Below are positions 45,630 through 54,567 of a stretch of DNA of 64,000 nt, one piece after another (the first letter of the stretch is position 1; the number at the start of each line of letters is the position of its first letter). The stretch covers positions 1 to 64,000 of the forward strand of contig JAFEDU010000002.1 of NCBI GenBank assembly GCA_018241425.1, in the 5' to 3' direction. The notes under the pieces are model-generated. The model was not told the DNA's origin. It worked only from the letters and a program-made list of their open reading frames with translations, and searched no databases. This stretch comes from Pseudomonadota bacterium. Lineage in GTDB: Bacteria; Pseudomonadota; Gammaproteobacteria; Steroidobacterales; Steroidobacteraceae. The position numbers and the translations under genes are program-made.

Positions 45630-45691
45630 ACAGCCTGTACACACGTAATCCACAAGCCATCCACAGCTCTCCTGCGCTAGCCTCCCGCCCC

Positions 45692-45940
45692 ATGGCCATC
45701 CGCTTCCGTCGCCGCCGCGAGCCCGAAAACGAAGTGCTCGGGGTATACAGCTTCCCCAGCCGCACGGTGCGGGTGCTCAGGACCGAGGACAACCGGATCC
45801 TGTGGACGTGCGACTGCGACCGCTTCCGCCGCCAGTCCGAGGGGCGTGAGCCGCTGTGGTGCAAGCACATCGCCAAGGCCGCCGCGCGGCGCTCGCTCGA
45901 GCGCATGTCCCGCCGCGTTTCCGCGGGTCGCAACCCTTAA
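45692..45940 (+). CDS. SWIM-like zinc-finger mini-protein
   Basis: 82-aa basic protein with C40-x-C42 and C57-x-H59, giving CxC-x14-CxH, the SWIM zinc-binding pattern, within ILWTCDCDRFRR...WCKHIAKAAARRS. The N-terminus and C-terminus are Arg-rich, consistent with nucleic-acid binding. There is no other domain, which is unusual since SWIM fingers are normally part of larger proteins. Convergent with the response regulator 71 bases away. Confidence 0.65.
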   Translation: MAIRFRRRREPENEVLGVYSFPSRTVRVLRTEDNRILWTCDCDRFRRQSEGREPLWCKHIAKAAARRSLERMSRRVSAGRNP

Positions 45941-46011
45941 GGTCCGACGACCGGCGGTGCCTTCCGCCCGGCACGACCGGGTAGGGGGCCTGGCTCCCTT
46001 TGCGCTGCGCC

Positions 46012-46647
46012 TCAGGCCTCGATCAGCCCGTGGCGGATGGCGATGAGGGTGAGTTCCGACTGGTTCGCCACGGCGAGCTTCTGCTTGATGTTGTACAGGT
46101 GCGTGCCGATGGTGGAGGCCGAGAGCTTCAGGTCCTCGGCGATCTTCTGCACGGTGTGGCCGCGTGCCAGGCGCAGGAACACCTCGAACTCACGCTCCGA
46201 CAGGCGCTCGATCGGGGACTTGCCGCTGCCGTCGGTCTCCTGCAGGGCGAGCTTGCGGGCGATCTCGGCATCGAGGTAGCGCTCGCCGGCGGCCACCGCC
46301 GTGATCGCCTCGATCAGGGCCTCAGGGGCGCTGCGCTTGGAGAGAAATCCGCGCGCGCCCTCGCGCAGCGCACGCTGCGCGTGCTGCGGGTCGTCGTGGG
46401 CCGAGAGCGTGAGCACCCGCGCCTGCGGCTGGTGGGCGCGGATGCGCCGCAGGGCCTCGAGTCCCCCCATGCCCGGCATGGACAGGTCCATGACCGTGAC
46501 ATCCGGATTCAGCTCCTGGAAGCGCTTGAGCGCGTTCTCGCCGCTGTCGGCCTCGCCTACCACGGTGGTGCCCGGGTGCGCCTGCAGGAGCAGCCGGAAC
46601 CCGGTGCGCACCACGGCGTGGTCGTCGACGAGCAGGACACGGATCAT
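46012..46647 (-). CDS. NarL/FixJ-family response regulator, MoxX-like
   Basis: 211-aa two-component regulator. The receiver domain (about 1-118) has IRVLLVDDHAVVRTGF with the acidic pocket, and phosphoacceptor Asp in VTVMDLSMPGMGG. The LuxR-type helix-turn-helix (LSEREFEVFLRLARGHTVQKIAEDLKLSASTIGTHL) follows. It overlaps its sensor kinase by 4 bases. Its position next to the pqq operon suggests control of PQQ or quinoprotein genes; this is inference. Confidence 0.92.
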   Translation of the reverse strand: MIRVLLVDDHAVVRTGFRLLLQAHPGTTVVGEADSGENALKRFQELNPDVTVMDLSMPGMGGLEALRRIRAHQPQARVLTLSAHDDPQHAQRALREGARGFLSKRSAPEALIEAITAVAAGERYLDAEIARKLALQETDGSGKSPIERLSEREFEVFLRLARGHTVQKIAEDLKLSASTIGTHLYNIKQKLAVANQSELTLIAIRHGLIEA

Positions 46648-47990
46648 GGATTCACCAGCGGGATGTCGGCGGCGATGCGTGCGCCGTGGGGAGTGAGGTT
46701 CTCGACGCTGAGCGTACCCCCGAGCCGCTCGATGCGCTCGGCCAGTCCGCGCAGCCCGAAATGCCCGGGGCGCGACCAGTCCTGTGGCAGGCCCACCCCG
46801 TCATCGCTCACCGTGGCGGTCAGGTGCGCGCCATCGGCACGCACCTCGATGCCGATGTGGCGCGCCTGCGCGTGGCGCACGGCGTTGACGAGGGTCTCCT
46901 GGACCATGCGGTAGACGCTCAGGGTGACGCTCGCGCCCAGGTCGCCCGCGAGCTCGTGCGCGAGCGTGATCTCGGGGGTGCCGTGGCGCGTCCGCCAGTC
47001 GGCCACCAGGTTCTCCAGCGCGTGCGCAAGCCCGAGGCCGTCGAGCGACAGCGGCGTGAGGCGCGGGATGAGGCCGTGCATGGCGTCGTACAGGCGTGCC
47101 GCCTCGTCCGAGATCAGGCGCGCGGTGTCGCGCGTGGTGCCGTCGGCGGTCTGGGTGGCGATGGCCATGGCGAGCGAGCGTATCGCAGTCACCGACTGCC
47201 CGAACTCGTCGTGCAGCTCGTGCGCGATCTGGCGCCGCTCCTCCTCGAGGCTCTGCTCGATCAGGAGCGCGAGCTCGCGTCGCTCCTCGAGCCGCGTGCG
47301 CGCCTCGCGCGCCTCGCGCTCGGACTGCAGATTGGATTCCACCGCCTGCGCCATGCGGTTGAAGGCCGAGCCGATGGCGTTGGCTTCCGCGCCCCCCAGC
47401 GGCGGCAGGCGGAAGGCGAGGTCGCCGTGCTGCAGTCGCTCAAGTCCCGCGCCGATGACCTTGAAGGGCTCGAGCGCCCGCCCGACCAGCCCGAAGGCGA
47501 GCACGCTGACTGCGGCCAGGAGGAGGCCGCCGACCGTGAGCAGTCGCTTCAGGTCGTCCCAGGCATCGAGCACGGCGCGCGAGGACTGCGGGTCGATGGC
47601 GATCTGCCCGCCGTCCGGGAGCGCGAACAGCTGCCGCGGCAGCTGCGGGGTGAGCGCCTTGACGAACCAGGCGGGGGCATCGCGGCCGGCCTTGTAGGAG
47701 GGGGGCGGGGAGCGGTACAGCACGGTACCGTCGGCACCGATGAGGGTGATGTCGGTGGCGCGCACGTGGCCGGTGTGCTCGAGCAGGTCCTTCACCGCCG
47801 CGGTGCCGCCGGCATCGGCATAGGACTGGGCGAGCCGCCCCAGCATCTGGGCCGCCACGCGGTTGGCCGCCTCGATCTCCTCGCGGATGGAGGAACGGGT
47901 GGAGCGCAGCTGCCCCAGCACCAACACGACGATAAATATCGCGGTCAGGCCCGTGAGCACCAGGTTCAGGCGTGTTCTGAGCTTCATCAA
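46644..47990 (-). CDS. NarX/UhpB-type sensor histidine kinase, MoxY-like
   Basis: 448-aa membrane kinase. Two transmembrane helices (about 7-27 and 150-170) enclose a periplasmic sensor of the LapD/MoxY type (YADAGGTAAVKDLLEHTGHVRATDITLIGADGTVLYRSPPPS). HAMP, HisKA_3 with phosphoacceptor in EEERRQIAHELHDEFGQ, and HATPase with DDGVGLPQ and GHFGLRGLAERIERLGG follow. It is divergent from pqqA across a 170-base control region. Confidence 0.9.
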   Translation of the reverse strand: MMKLRTRLNLVLTGLTAIFIVVLVLGQLRSTRSSIREEIEAANRVAAQMLGRLAQSYADAGGTAAVKDLLEHTGHVRATDITLIGADGTVLYRSPPPSYKAGRDAPAWFVKALTPQLPRQLFALPDGGQIAIDPQSSRAVLDAWDDLKRLLTVGGLLLAAVSVLAFGLVGRALEPFKVIGAGLERLQHGDLAFRLPPLGGAEANAIGSAFNRMAQAVESNLQSEREAREARTRLEERRELALLIEQSLEEERRQIAHELHDEFGQSVTAIRSLAMAIATQTADGTTRDTARLISDEAARLYDAMHGLIPRLTPLSLDGLGLAHALENLVADWRTRHGTPEITLAHELAGDLGASVTLSVYRMVQETLVNAVRHAQARHIGIEVRADGAHLTATVSDDGVGLPQDWSRPGHFGLRGLAERIERLGGTLSVENLTPHGARIAADIPLVNP

Positions 47991-48119
47991 TGGCTTAGCG
48001 TGCTCGCGGGCGGGTCAGGCGGGGAGGCGGGTCGTTGAGGATTCAAGAAAATCTCGAAACCACCTTAATGACCTGAGGGGGGCGCCCGGGGCGCGGGGTG
48101 GGCGAGGATACACCCGCAC

Positions 48120-48133
48120 TTCAGGATCCTGAA
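48120..48133. promoter_or_regulatory. Palindromic operator candidate upstream of pqqA
   Basis: TTCAGGATCCTGAA is a perfect 14-bp palindrome 27 bases before the pqqA ATG. A half-site-like CCTGAG lies near 48072-48077. It is a plausible binding site for the adjacent NarL-family regulator, whose relatives recognise short inverted repeats. Confidence 0.5.
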
Positions 48134-48160
48134 TAACCGTAGTTCGAGGAGTCGATAACC

Positions 48161-48235
48161 ATGCGTTGGGAAATGCCTCAGGCCGTTGATTTCCGTTTCG
48201 GTATGGAAATCACGATGTACATCGCGAACCGGTAA
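48161..48235 (+). CDS. pqqA: PQQ precursor peptide PqqA
   Basis: 24-residue ribosomal precursor of pyrroloquinoline quinone. The peptide ends with MEITMYIANR; the Glu and Tyr that are cross-linked (E16 and Y20, E-x3-Y) are both present. CGAGGAG lies 9 bases before the ATG. It is 112 bases upstream of pqqB. Confidence 0.95.
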   Translation: MRWEMPQAVDFRFGMEITMYIANR

Positions 48236-48253
48236 GCCTGACCGGTTTGGGCT

Positions 48254-48285
48254 GGGGGCCCGGCTGCCGGGCTCCGTAAGCCCCC
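48254..48285 (+). terminator. Overlapping hairpins between pqqA and pqqB
   Basis: GGGGGC (48254-48259) can pair with GCCCCC (48280-48285). Inside, GCCCG (48258-48262) can pair with CGGGC (48268-48272), or GGGCT (48269-48273) with AGCCC (48279-48283). The pairings compete. No U-run follows, so this looks like an mRNA-stability or attenuation element that could set a higher pqqA than pqqB level. Confidence 0.45.
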
Positions 48286-48347
48286 TCCATCGACGAACAC
48301 CTGAATGACGGGGCGCCCGCACCCAGGGCGGCGCCTCAAGGTCGCGC

Positions 48348-49268
48348 GTGAAGATCCGGATACTGGGATCCGCCGCCGGCGGTGGCTTCCCGCAGTGGAA
48401 CTGCAACTGCCGCAACTGCCACGGCGTGCGCACCGGGAGCCTGCGTGCGACCCCGCGCACCCAGTCCTCGATCGCCGTCAGTGCGCGCGACCCCGCCGCC
48501 TGGGTGCTGGTCAACGCCTCCCCCGACATCCTCGCCCAGCTGAAGGCCCACCCGGTGCTGCAGCCCGCGCGGCAGGCACGCGACACCGCGATCGGCGCCA
48601 TCGTGCTGGTGGACGCCCAGATCGATCACTCGACCGGCCTCTTCATGCTGCGCGAGTCAACGCGGCCGCTGCCGGTGTGGTGCACGGACCATGCCTTCGA
48701 GGACCTGACCAAAGGCAACCCGATATTCGGGGTGCTCGGGCACTACTGTGGCGTGGACCGCCATGCCCTGCAGCCGGACGGCGGGGCCTTCGAGCTGCCC
48801 GGCACGCAGGGCCTCACCTGGCGCGCGCACGCGGTCACCTCCCGGCCCGCACCCTATTCACCGCACCGCGAGTCGCCGCAGCCCGGCGACAACGTGGCGC
48901 TCGAGATCACCGATGAGGCGAGCGGACGAACGCTGCTGTATGCCCCGGGCCTGGGCGAGGTCGAGCCGCACATCGCCGACGCGCTGGCACGCGCGGACTG
49001 CGTGCTGGTGGACGGCACCTTCTGGACCGACACCGAGATGATCGACCTGGGTCTGTCGAAGAAGCGCGCACGCGACATCGGGCACCTGCCGCAGTCCGGG
49101 CCCGGCGGCATGCTGGAGCAATTCGCGCGCCTGAGGCCGGCGGTGCGCCGCATCCTCATCCACGTGAACAACACCAACCCGATCCTCGATGAGGACTCCC
49201 CCGAGCGTGCGCAGCTTGCGGCGGCCCGGGTCGAGGTCGCCTACGACGGCATGGAGATCGAGCTGTGA
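48348..49268 (+). CDS. pqqB: PqqB, metallo-beta-lactamase-fold PQQ synthesis protein
   Basis: 306 aa, expected length. [18 protein letters not shown] at the N-terminus carries the Cys-rich zinc region, and the core has [18 protein letters not shown] and [16 protein letters not shown]. It hydroxylates the processed tyrosine-derived intermediate. GTG 48348 starts the gene; it overlaps pqqC by 4 bases. Confidence 0.96.
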   Translation: MKIRILGSAAGGGFPQWNCNCRNCHGVRTGSLRATPRTQSSIAVSARDPAAWVLVNASPDILAQLKAHPVLQPARQARDTAIGAIVLVDAQIDHSTGLFMLRESTRPLPVWCTDHAFEDLTKGNPIFGVLGHYCGVDRHALQPDGGAFELPGTQGLTWRAHAVTSRPAPYSPHRESPQPGDNVALEITDEASGRTLLYAPGLGEVEPHIADALARADCVLVDGTFWTDTEMIDLGLSKKRARDIGHLPQSGPGGMLEQFARLRPAVRRILIHVNNTNPILDEDSPERAQLAAARVEVAYDGMEIEL

Positions 49269-49963
49269 GCGATGCACCCTGGAGCCGCGCGGAGTTCGAG
49301 CAGCAGCTGCGCGAGCGCGGCCGTGCCTACCACATCCACCACCCCTTCAACGTCATGCTCAACACGGGCAAGGCGACCACGGTGCAGATCCGCGGCTGGG
49401 TGGCGAACCGCTACTACTACCAGATCAACATCCCGGTGAAGGACGCGGCCATCATGGCCAACTGCGACGACCGCGCGGTCCGCCGCAACTGGGTGCAGCG
49501 CATCCTCGACCACGACGGCTACGGCGAGGATCCTGGCGGCATCGACTCGTGGCTGCGCCTCGCCGAGGCGGTCGGCCTGCAGCGCGCCGAGGTCGAGAGC
49601 CTCGACGCCGTGCTGCCCGGGGTGCGCTTCGCGGTGGATGCCTACGTCAACTTCGCGCGCCGCGCGCCCTGGCCGGAGGCGGTCTGCGCCTCCCTCACCG
49701 AGCTCTTCGCCCCGGAGATCCACAAGCAGCGCCTGGCGACCTGGCCGGAGCACTACCCGTGGATCGAGCCGTCCGGCCTCAAGTACTTCCAGAGCCGGGT
49801 GAGCCTCGCGCGCCGCGACGTGGAGTTCGGGCTCGCGGTCACGCTCGAGCACTTCCGCACCCGCGCCGGGCAGGAGCGGGCGCTGGAGATCCTGCAGTTC
49901 AAGCTCGACGTGCTGTGGCAGATGAACGATGCCATGGGCCTCGCCTATGGGGTGAACGCATGA
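49265..49963 (+). CDS. pqqC: PqqC, pyrroloquinoline quinone synthase
   Basis: Cofactor-less oxidase (232 aa) that performs the last eight-electron oxidation and ring closure. Signature segments are [32 protein letters not shown] and [23 protein letters not shown], all-helical with the active-site His/Arg/Tyr. GTG start overlaps pqqB; its stop overlaps pqqD by 4 bases. Confidence 0.97.
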   Translation: MSDAPWSRAEFEQQLRERGRAYHIHHPFNVMLNTGKATTVQIRGWVANRYYYQINIPVKDAAIMANCDDRAVRRNWVQRILDHDGYGEDPGGIDSWLRLAEAVGLQRAEVESLDAVLPGVRFAVDAYVNFARRAPWPEAVCASLTELFAPEIHKQRLATWPEHYPWIEPSGLKYFQSRVSLARRDVEFGLAVTLEHFRTRAGQERALEILQFKLDVLWQMNDAMGLAYGVNA

Positions 49964-50241
49964 CCACCGACCTTGATCCCGGCGTGCGGCCGGTCATCGG
50001 CACCGGCCTGCGCCTGCAGTATGAGCCGGCCCAGTCCGCGCACGTGCTGCTCTACCCGGAAGGGATGGTGAAGCTCAACGGCACGGCCGGCGCGATCCTC
50101 GAGCGCTGCGACGGCGCGCGCACGGTCACCGAGATCGTCCACGACCTGGAGCGCACCTACGGGGCGAGCGGCCTCATGAAGGACGTGAGCGCGTTCCTGG
50201 CCTATGCGCTCGAGAAGCACTGGGTGGAGCTGCGCGCGTGA
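49960..50241 (+). CDS. pqqD: PqqD, PqqA chaperone
   Basis: 93-aa peptide-binding (RRE) protein that delivers PqqA to PqqE. The pattern is [36 protein letters not shown] and [16 protein letters not shown] 49960 overlaps the pqqC stop. Confidence 0.95.
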   Translation: MTTDLDPGVRPVIGTGLRLQYEPAQSAHVLLYPEGMVKLNGTAGAILERCDGARTVTEIVHDLERTYGASGLMKDVSAFLAYALEKHWVELRA

Positions 50242-51416
50242 GCGCGGCCCCGGAAGCGGCCGCCCCGGCGGCGCGCACGGCAGGTCCGCCGCTGTGGCTG
50301 CTGCTCGAGCTCACCTACCGCTGCCCCCTGCACTGCGTGTTCTGCTACAACCCGACCGAATTCGCGCGCGCCGGCCCCGAGCTCGCCACCGCCGACTGGC
50401 TGCGGGTGCTCGACGAGGCGCGCGCGCTCGGGGCGGTGCAGCTGGGGCTGTCGGGCGGGGAGCCGCTGGTGCGCGAGGACCTGGAGGAGATCGTCGCCCA
50501 CGCGCACGGACTCGGCTTCTACATCAACCTCATCACCTCCGGCATCGGCATGACCGAGGCACGCATCGCGGCGCTGAAATCCGCGGGCCTCGACCACATC
50601 CAGCTGTCCTTCCAGGACAGCACCCGGGAGATGAACGACTTCCTCTCCAGCACCCGCACCTTTGAACTCAAGTCGAAGGTCGCGGGCCTCATCCGCGACC
50701 ACGGCTACCCCATGGTGCTGAACGTGGTCCTGCACCGGCACAACATCGACCACGTGGGCGAGATCCTCGCCATGGCCGAGCGCATGGGGGCGCAGTACGT
50801 CGAGCTCGCCAACACCCAGTACTACGGCTGGGCGTGGCTGAATCGCGACGAGCTGCTGCCGAGCCGAGCGCAGCTGGAACGTGCGGAAGCCGTGACGCAG
50901 GAGTTCCGCGCGCGGGTCGGGACGGGCATGAAGGTCTACTTCGTCGTGCCGGACTACTTCGAGACGCGTCCCAAGCCGTGCATGTCGGGCCTGGGCTCGG
51001 TGTTCCTCGCGGTCGCCCCCGATGGCACCGCCATGCCCTGCCATGCGGCCCGCATGCTGCCGGGACTCGAACTCCCGAACGTGCGCGAGTCCCCGGTGCG
51101 CTCGATCTGGTACGACTCGCAGGCCTTCAACCGCTTCCGCGGCCAGGCGTGGATGAAGGAGCCGTGCCGCTCCTGCCCGGAGCGCGAGAAGGACTTCGGC
51201 GGCTGCCGCTGCCAGGCCTACCTGCTCACCGGGGATGCCGACAACGCCGACCCGGTCTGCTCGCTGTCCCCGCATCACCACCTGGTCACCGAGGCGGTGG
51301 CGCGCGCCGAGGCCGCCGCCGGGGTGCAGCGTACGCCGGGCGAGCAGGTGCTCACCTTCCGCGACCACCGCACCTCGATCCCGGTCAGGATCCGCACGCC
51401 GCGCGCGACGGAGTGA
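50238..51416 (+). CDS. pqqE: PqqE, radical SAM PQQ synthesis enzyme
   Basis: 392-aa radical SAM/SPASM enzyme that links Glu and Tyr of PqqA. The [4Fe-4S]-SAM cysteines are C29, C33 and C36 (CPLHCVFC). LSGGEPL is the SAM-binding GGE motif. The C-terminal SPASM region contains CMSG, PCHAARM, CRSCPEREKDFGGCRCQ. GTG start overlaps pqqD by 4 bases. No pqqF protease gene is in the window. Confidence 0.97.
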   Translation: MSAAPEAAAPAARTAGPPLWLLLELTYRCPLHCVFCYNPTEFARAGPELATADWLRVLDEARALGAVQLGLSGGEPLVREDLEEIVAHAHGLGFYINLITSGIGMTEARIAALKSAGLDHIQLSFQDSTREMNDFLSSTRTFELKSKVAGLIRDHGYPMVLNVVLHRHNIDHVGEILAMAERMGAQYVELANTQYYGWAWLNRDELLPSRAQLERAEAVTQEFRARVGTGMKVYFVVPDYFETRPKPCMSGLGSVFLAVAPDGTAMPCHAARMLPGLELPNVRESPVRSIWYDSQAFNRFRGQAWMKEPCRSCPEREKDFGGCRCQAYLLTGDADNADPVCSLSPHHHLVTEAVARAEAAAGVQRTPGEQVLTFRDHRTSIPVRIRTPRATE

Positions 51417-51430
51417 TTTAAGATCCGGCG

Positions 51431-51961
51431 ATGGCCGTACGCCGCGTTCTGAAGATGGGGGAGCCGCTGCTGCGCGAGGTGGCGCGCCCCGTGGCGCGCT
51501 TCGATGCGGCGCTGCGCACCCTGATCGCGGACATGGACGAGACCATGCGCGCCAACCACGGGGCGGGCATCGCCGCCCCGCAGGTCGGCGAGAGCCTGCG
51601 GGCCGTGATCTTCGAGCTCAGGGACAACCCGCGCTACCCGCACATCAAGCCGGTCCCCTACACGGTGCTGGTGAACCCGGTGCTCACCCCGCTCACCGAC
51701 GAGCAGGACGAGGGCTGGGAGGGGTGCCTGTCGGTGCCGGGCATGCGCGGCCTCGTGCCGCGCTACACCCGCCTGCGCTACCAGGGCTTCGACGCCGCGG
51801 GCCTGCCCATCGACCGCACCGTGGACGGCTTCCACGCGCGCGTGGTGCAGCACGAGGTCGACCACCTCGACGGCATCCTGTTCCCGCAGCGGGTGCGGGA
51901 TCTGCGAAACTTCGGGTTCGAGGACGTCCTGGCGGGGCAGATGACGCCGATGCCGGACTAG
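51431..51961 (+). CDS. def: Peptide deformylase
   Basis: Removes N-formyl groups from nascent proteins (176 aa). The three motifs are GAGIAAPQVG (GxGxAAxQ), EGCLS with metal ligand C99, and QHEVDHLDG with H141, E142 and H145. It lies 14 bases after pqqE, so it may be cotranscribed with the pqq operon. It appears to be an additional or sole copy; no other def is visible here. Confidence 0.95.
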   Translation: MAVRRVLKMGEPLLREVARPVARFDAALRTLIADMDETMRANHGAGIAAPQVGESLRAVIFELRDNPRYPHIKPVPYTVLVNPVLTPLTDEQDEGWEGCLSVPGMRGLVPRYTRLRYQGFDAAGLPIDRTVDGFHARVVQHEVDHLDGILFPQRVRDLRNFGFEDVLAGQMTPMPD

Positions 51962-51992
51962 AGCGTCTCACGCCAGTCAAGGAGCACACCCC

Positions 51993-52406
51993 ATGAGCCA
52001 GCGCGCCACCGGATCGTTCGACGTCAAGGTCACGCCGCAGAAGCCCGACACCCAGGTCGCGCGCGCGGCGAACCTGAGCCGCCTGACCATCGACAAGCGC
52101 TTCCACGGCGACCTCGAGGGCATCAGCAAGGGCGAAATGCTGGCGCTGCAGACCGACACGCAGGGCTCGGCCGGCTACGTGGCGCTCGAGCGCGTAACCG
52201 GCAAGCTCAAGGGACGCTCGGGCGCCTTCGTGCTGCAGCACTCGGCGACCATGAACCGCGGCAAGCCCGAGTCCGCCATCACCGTCGTGCCCGACTCCGG
52301 CAGCGGCGAGCTGCGCGGCATCAGCGGGCACATGAGCATCAACGTCGCCGCCGACGGCACCCACACCTACGAGTTCGACTTCAAGGTCGAGGGCCCGCAC
52401 GGCTGA
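51993..52406 (+). CDS. DUF3224 family protein
   Basis: 137-aa protein. ATGSFDVKVTP, SRLTIDKRFHGDLEGISKGEMLA, YVALERVTGKLKGRSGAFVLQHSATM and DSGSGELRGISGHMSI are the conserved blocks of the DUF3224 beta-barrel. Function is unknown. It starts 31 bases after def and converges on the TIR gene. Confidence 0.85.
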   Translation: MSQRATGSFDVKVTPQKPDTQVARAANLSRLTIDKRFHGDLEGISKGEMLALQTDTQGSAGYVALERVTGKLKGRSGAFVLQHSATMNRGKPESAITVVPDSGSGELRGISGHMSINVAADGTHTYEFDFKVEGPHG

Positions 52407-52428
52407 AGGACCGCGCAGGCGCAGCGCG

Positions 52429-54438
52429 CTACTTCGACTGCGCCTCCGGCGGCATCTTCAGGCGCTTCAGCAGCGCGGCGTAACGCGGGTCGGAGGTGAG
52501 CGGGGCGAAGAGCGGATCCCAGCGCAGCCAGAGGATCCCCGGGTCGTGGCGGTCGATGCTCTGGTCGAGCCACGCGAAGGCCTTGTCGCGGTTGCCCATG
52601 AAGCCGTAGGCCTCGGCCACCTGGAACTCGGAACCGGCCGACTGGCGCACCAGTTCCTCCATCGCGGCCTGCGCCTCGCGCGCGCGTCCCGCCGCGTGCA
52701 GGCCGAGCGGCAGGCCGAACAGGCGCCACGCCGAGTCCGCGGGCTCCGCCTCGAACGCCGCCAGCGCCGCCGTCGGATCGTGCTGCTGCAGCAGCACGCG
52801 GCCCAGCTCGTAGTGGAGCGCCGGATACTGGGGGTCGGAGGTGATGCCGGCCCTGAGGATCGCCGCGGCCTCCTGGTACTGCCCGGCGTACAGCAGGGCG
52901 CGGCACCAGTACTTGCGGATGAGGAGGTTGAGCGGATCAGACTCGCTGGCACGCTGGAAGTCCCTGACCGCCTCGCCGACCGTGCCCACGGCCATGGCGA
53001 GGAAGCCGCGGTCCTGCCACAGGAGCGGGTCGTTGGGCGCGATCTGCGCCGCCTTGTCGAGCAGCTCCGCGGTGCCCGGGAAGTCGAGCCGGTACTGCAG
53101 CCGCGCCGTGGCGAGCGTGAGGTAACCCTGGGGGAGCTTCGGGTCGAGGTCGATGGCGCGCTGCGAGGCTGCGCTCGCCTTCTCGAAGCCGCCGCCGGTG
53201 GTGTCGAGGCCGTTGGCGACGCGGCGGATGTGCGTGTAGGCGAGCTGCGCCCAGGCCGCGGCGTACTTCGGGTCCAGCTGCACCGCCCGCTGCAGCAGCT
53301 GGACGGCGCTCTCCAGGTCCTCCACGCGGTCGCGCAGCAGCAGGTAGCGCGCCTGCAGGTAGAGGTTGTGGGCCTCGAGGTTGCTCGTCTGGCTCGCGGT
53401 GTCCTCGTTGGCGAGCAGGCTCAGGCGCAGCTGGTCGGCGACCGCGCGCGCGATCTCGTCCTGCACCTGGAACACGTCGTGCATGTCGCGATCGAAGGTC
53501 TGCGACCAGACGTGGAAACCGTCATCGGCGCGCACCAGCTGCGCGGTGATGCGCATGCGGGTGCCCGAGGTCCGCACGCTCCCCTCCAGCACGTACGCGA
53601 CGTTGAGCGCCTTGCCGATCTCGCCCACGGGGGCGGCCTTGCCCTTGAAGGCGAACGAGGAGGTGCGCGCCGGCACGCGCAGCTGCGGGATCTTGGCGAG
53701 CGTGTCGATCAGTTCATCGGTGAGCCCGTCGGAGAAGTACTCCTGGTCGTGGTGCTCGCTCAGGTCCGCGAACGGCAGCACCGCCACCGAGGGTGTCACG
53801 GCGGCGGCTGGCGCGGGTGCGGCGGCCTCGCGGTGCGCGGGCGGGGAGTGCCACGGGCGGAAGATCATGAGCGCGATCGCGATCGCCACGGCGGCGGCGA
53901 GGTAGGGGTTGCGGCGCCGCTCCTTGCCCGCGGCGACTGCCGGGATGCCAGCGGCGGGCGTGGCTGATGCGGGCGCCGCCGGGGCCGGGGCGGCGCCGCT
54001 CAGGAGCGCGGCGATGCGGTAGGTGAACTGGGAGGTGACCTCGCCGCCCGGCAGGCGTGTCCACTGCACGCGGGTGAAGGATTCGGGTACGTCCTCGGCC
54101 GTCGGCGGCGTGGCGTCGATGCACACCGGCAGGATGAAGGTGCGGTTGCGCGCCTGCATGTGCGAGCGCTGCTCGGCGAGCGACCACTCCAGCCGGAAGT
54201 AGCCCTCCGGGCGCGCCGCCGTGTTGGCTGAGATGATGGGGATGAACAGCGCGCAGTCGCGGATGCGCTGGCGGATCATGTGGTCCCAGGCATCCCCGCC
54301 GCGCAGCTCGCCCTGGTCGAACCAGACATCGATGCCGGCCGCGCGCAGCGCATCGCACATGCGCCGGGCGGCCTCGGTGTCCTGGGAGGCGTAGCTGAGG
54401 AAGACCGCTGCGCGCGTGCTGGTGGAATCGGCCGCCAT
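52429..54438 (-). CDS. TIR-domain, TM, TolB-like, TPR protein
   Basis: 669-aa chimeric signalling protein. Residues about 8-148 are a bacterial TIR domain (AVFLSYASQDTEAARRMCDAL, GIDVWFDQGEL, IPIISANTAARPEGYFRLEW) with E84 in the position of the catalytic glutamate of TIR NADases. A Pro/Ala linker and one transmembrane helix (about 178-196) follow. The outer part has a TolB-N/FlgO-like domain (VLPFADLSEHHDQEYFSDGL, RTSSFAFKG, YVLEGSVRTSG) and about eight TPR repeats. ATG 54438 is chosen; a GTG at 54474 would add 12 residues. The role is unknown; NADase-type defence or stress signalling is possible. Confidence 0.85.
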   Translation of the reverse strand: MAADSTSTRAAVFLSYASQDTEAARRMCDALRAAGIDVWFDQGELRGGDAWDHMIRQRIRDCALFIPIISANTAARPEGYFRLEWSLAEQRSHMQARNRTFILPVCIDATPPTAEDVPESFTRVQWTRLPGGEVTSQFTYRIAALLSGAAPAPAAPASATPAAGIPAVAAGKERRRNPYLAAAVAIAIALMIFRPWHSPPAHREAAAPAPAAAVTPSVAVLPFADLSEHHDQEYFSDGLTDELIDTLAKIPQLRVPARTSSFAFKGKAAPVGEIGKALNVAYVLEGSVRTSGTRMRITAQLVRADDGFHVWSQTFDRDMHDVFQVQDEIARAVADQLRLSLLANEDTASQTSNLEAHNLYLQARYLLLRDRVEDLESAVQLLQRAVQLDPKYAAAWAQLAYTHIRRVANGLDTTGGGFEKASAASQRAIDLDPKLPQGYLTLATARLQYRLDFPGTAELLDKAAQIAPNDPLLWQDRGFLAMAVGTVGEAVRDFQRASESDPLNLLIRKYWCRALLYAGQYQEAAAILRAGITSDPQYPALHYELGRVLLQQHDPTAALAAFEAEPADSAWRLFGLPLGLHAAGRAREAQAAMEELVRQSAGSEFQVAEAYGFMGNRDKAFAWLDQSIDRHDPGILWLRWDPLFAPLTSDPRYAALLKRLKMPPEAQSK

Positions 54439-54567
54439 CGCCCCCTGGCATCTTTCGTGTTGGTTCAAGGCCACCCGCAGGTCGAGGTGGCCGGCGGCAG
54501 GCGCAATCTAGCACTCGCGGCGCGTGCCGGCATGCGGGCCGCGTCCACGCCCCCGCGCTTTACCGGG

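Noticed and set aside
46012..46647. GacA/UvrY identity for the response regulator
   Set aside because: The partner kinase is a short NarX/UhpB-type enzyme with a MoxY-like sensor, not a hybrid BarA/GacS, and the neighbour is pqq.
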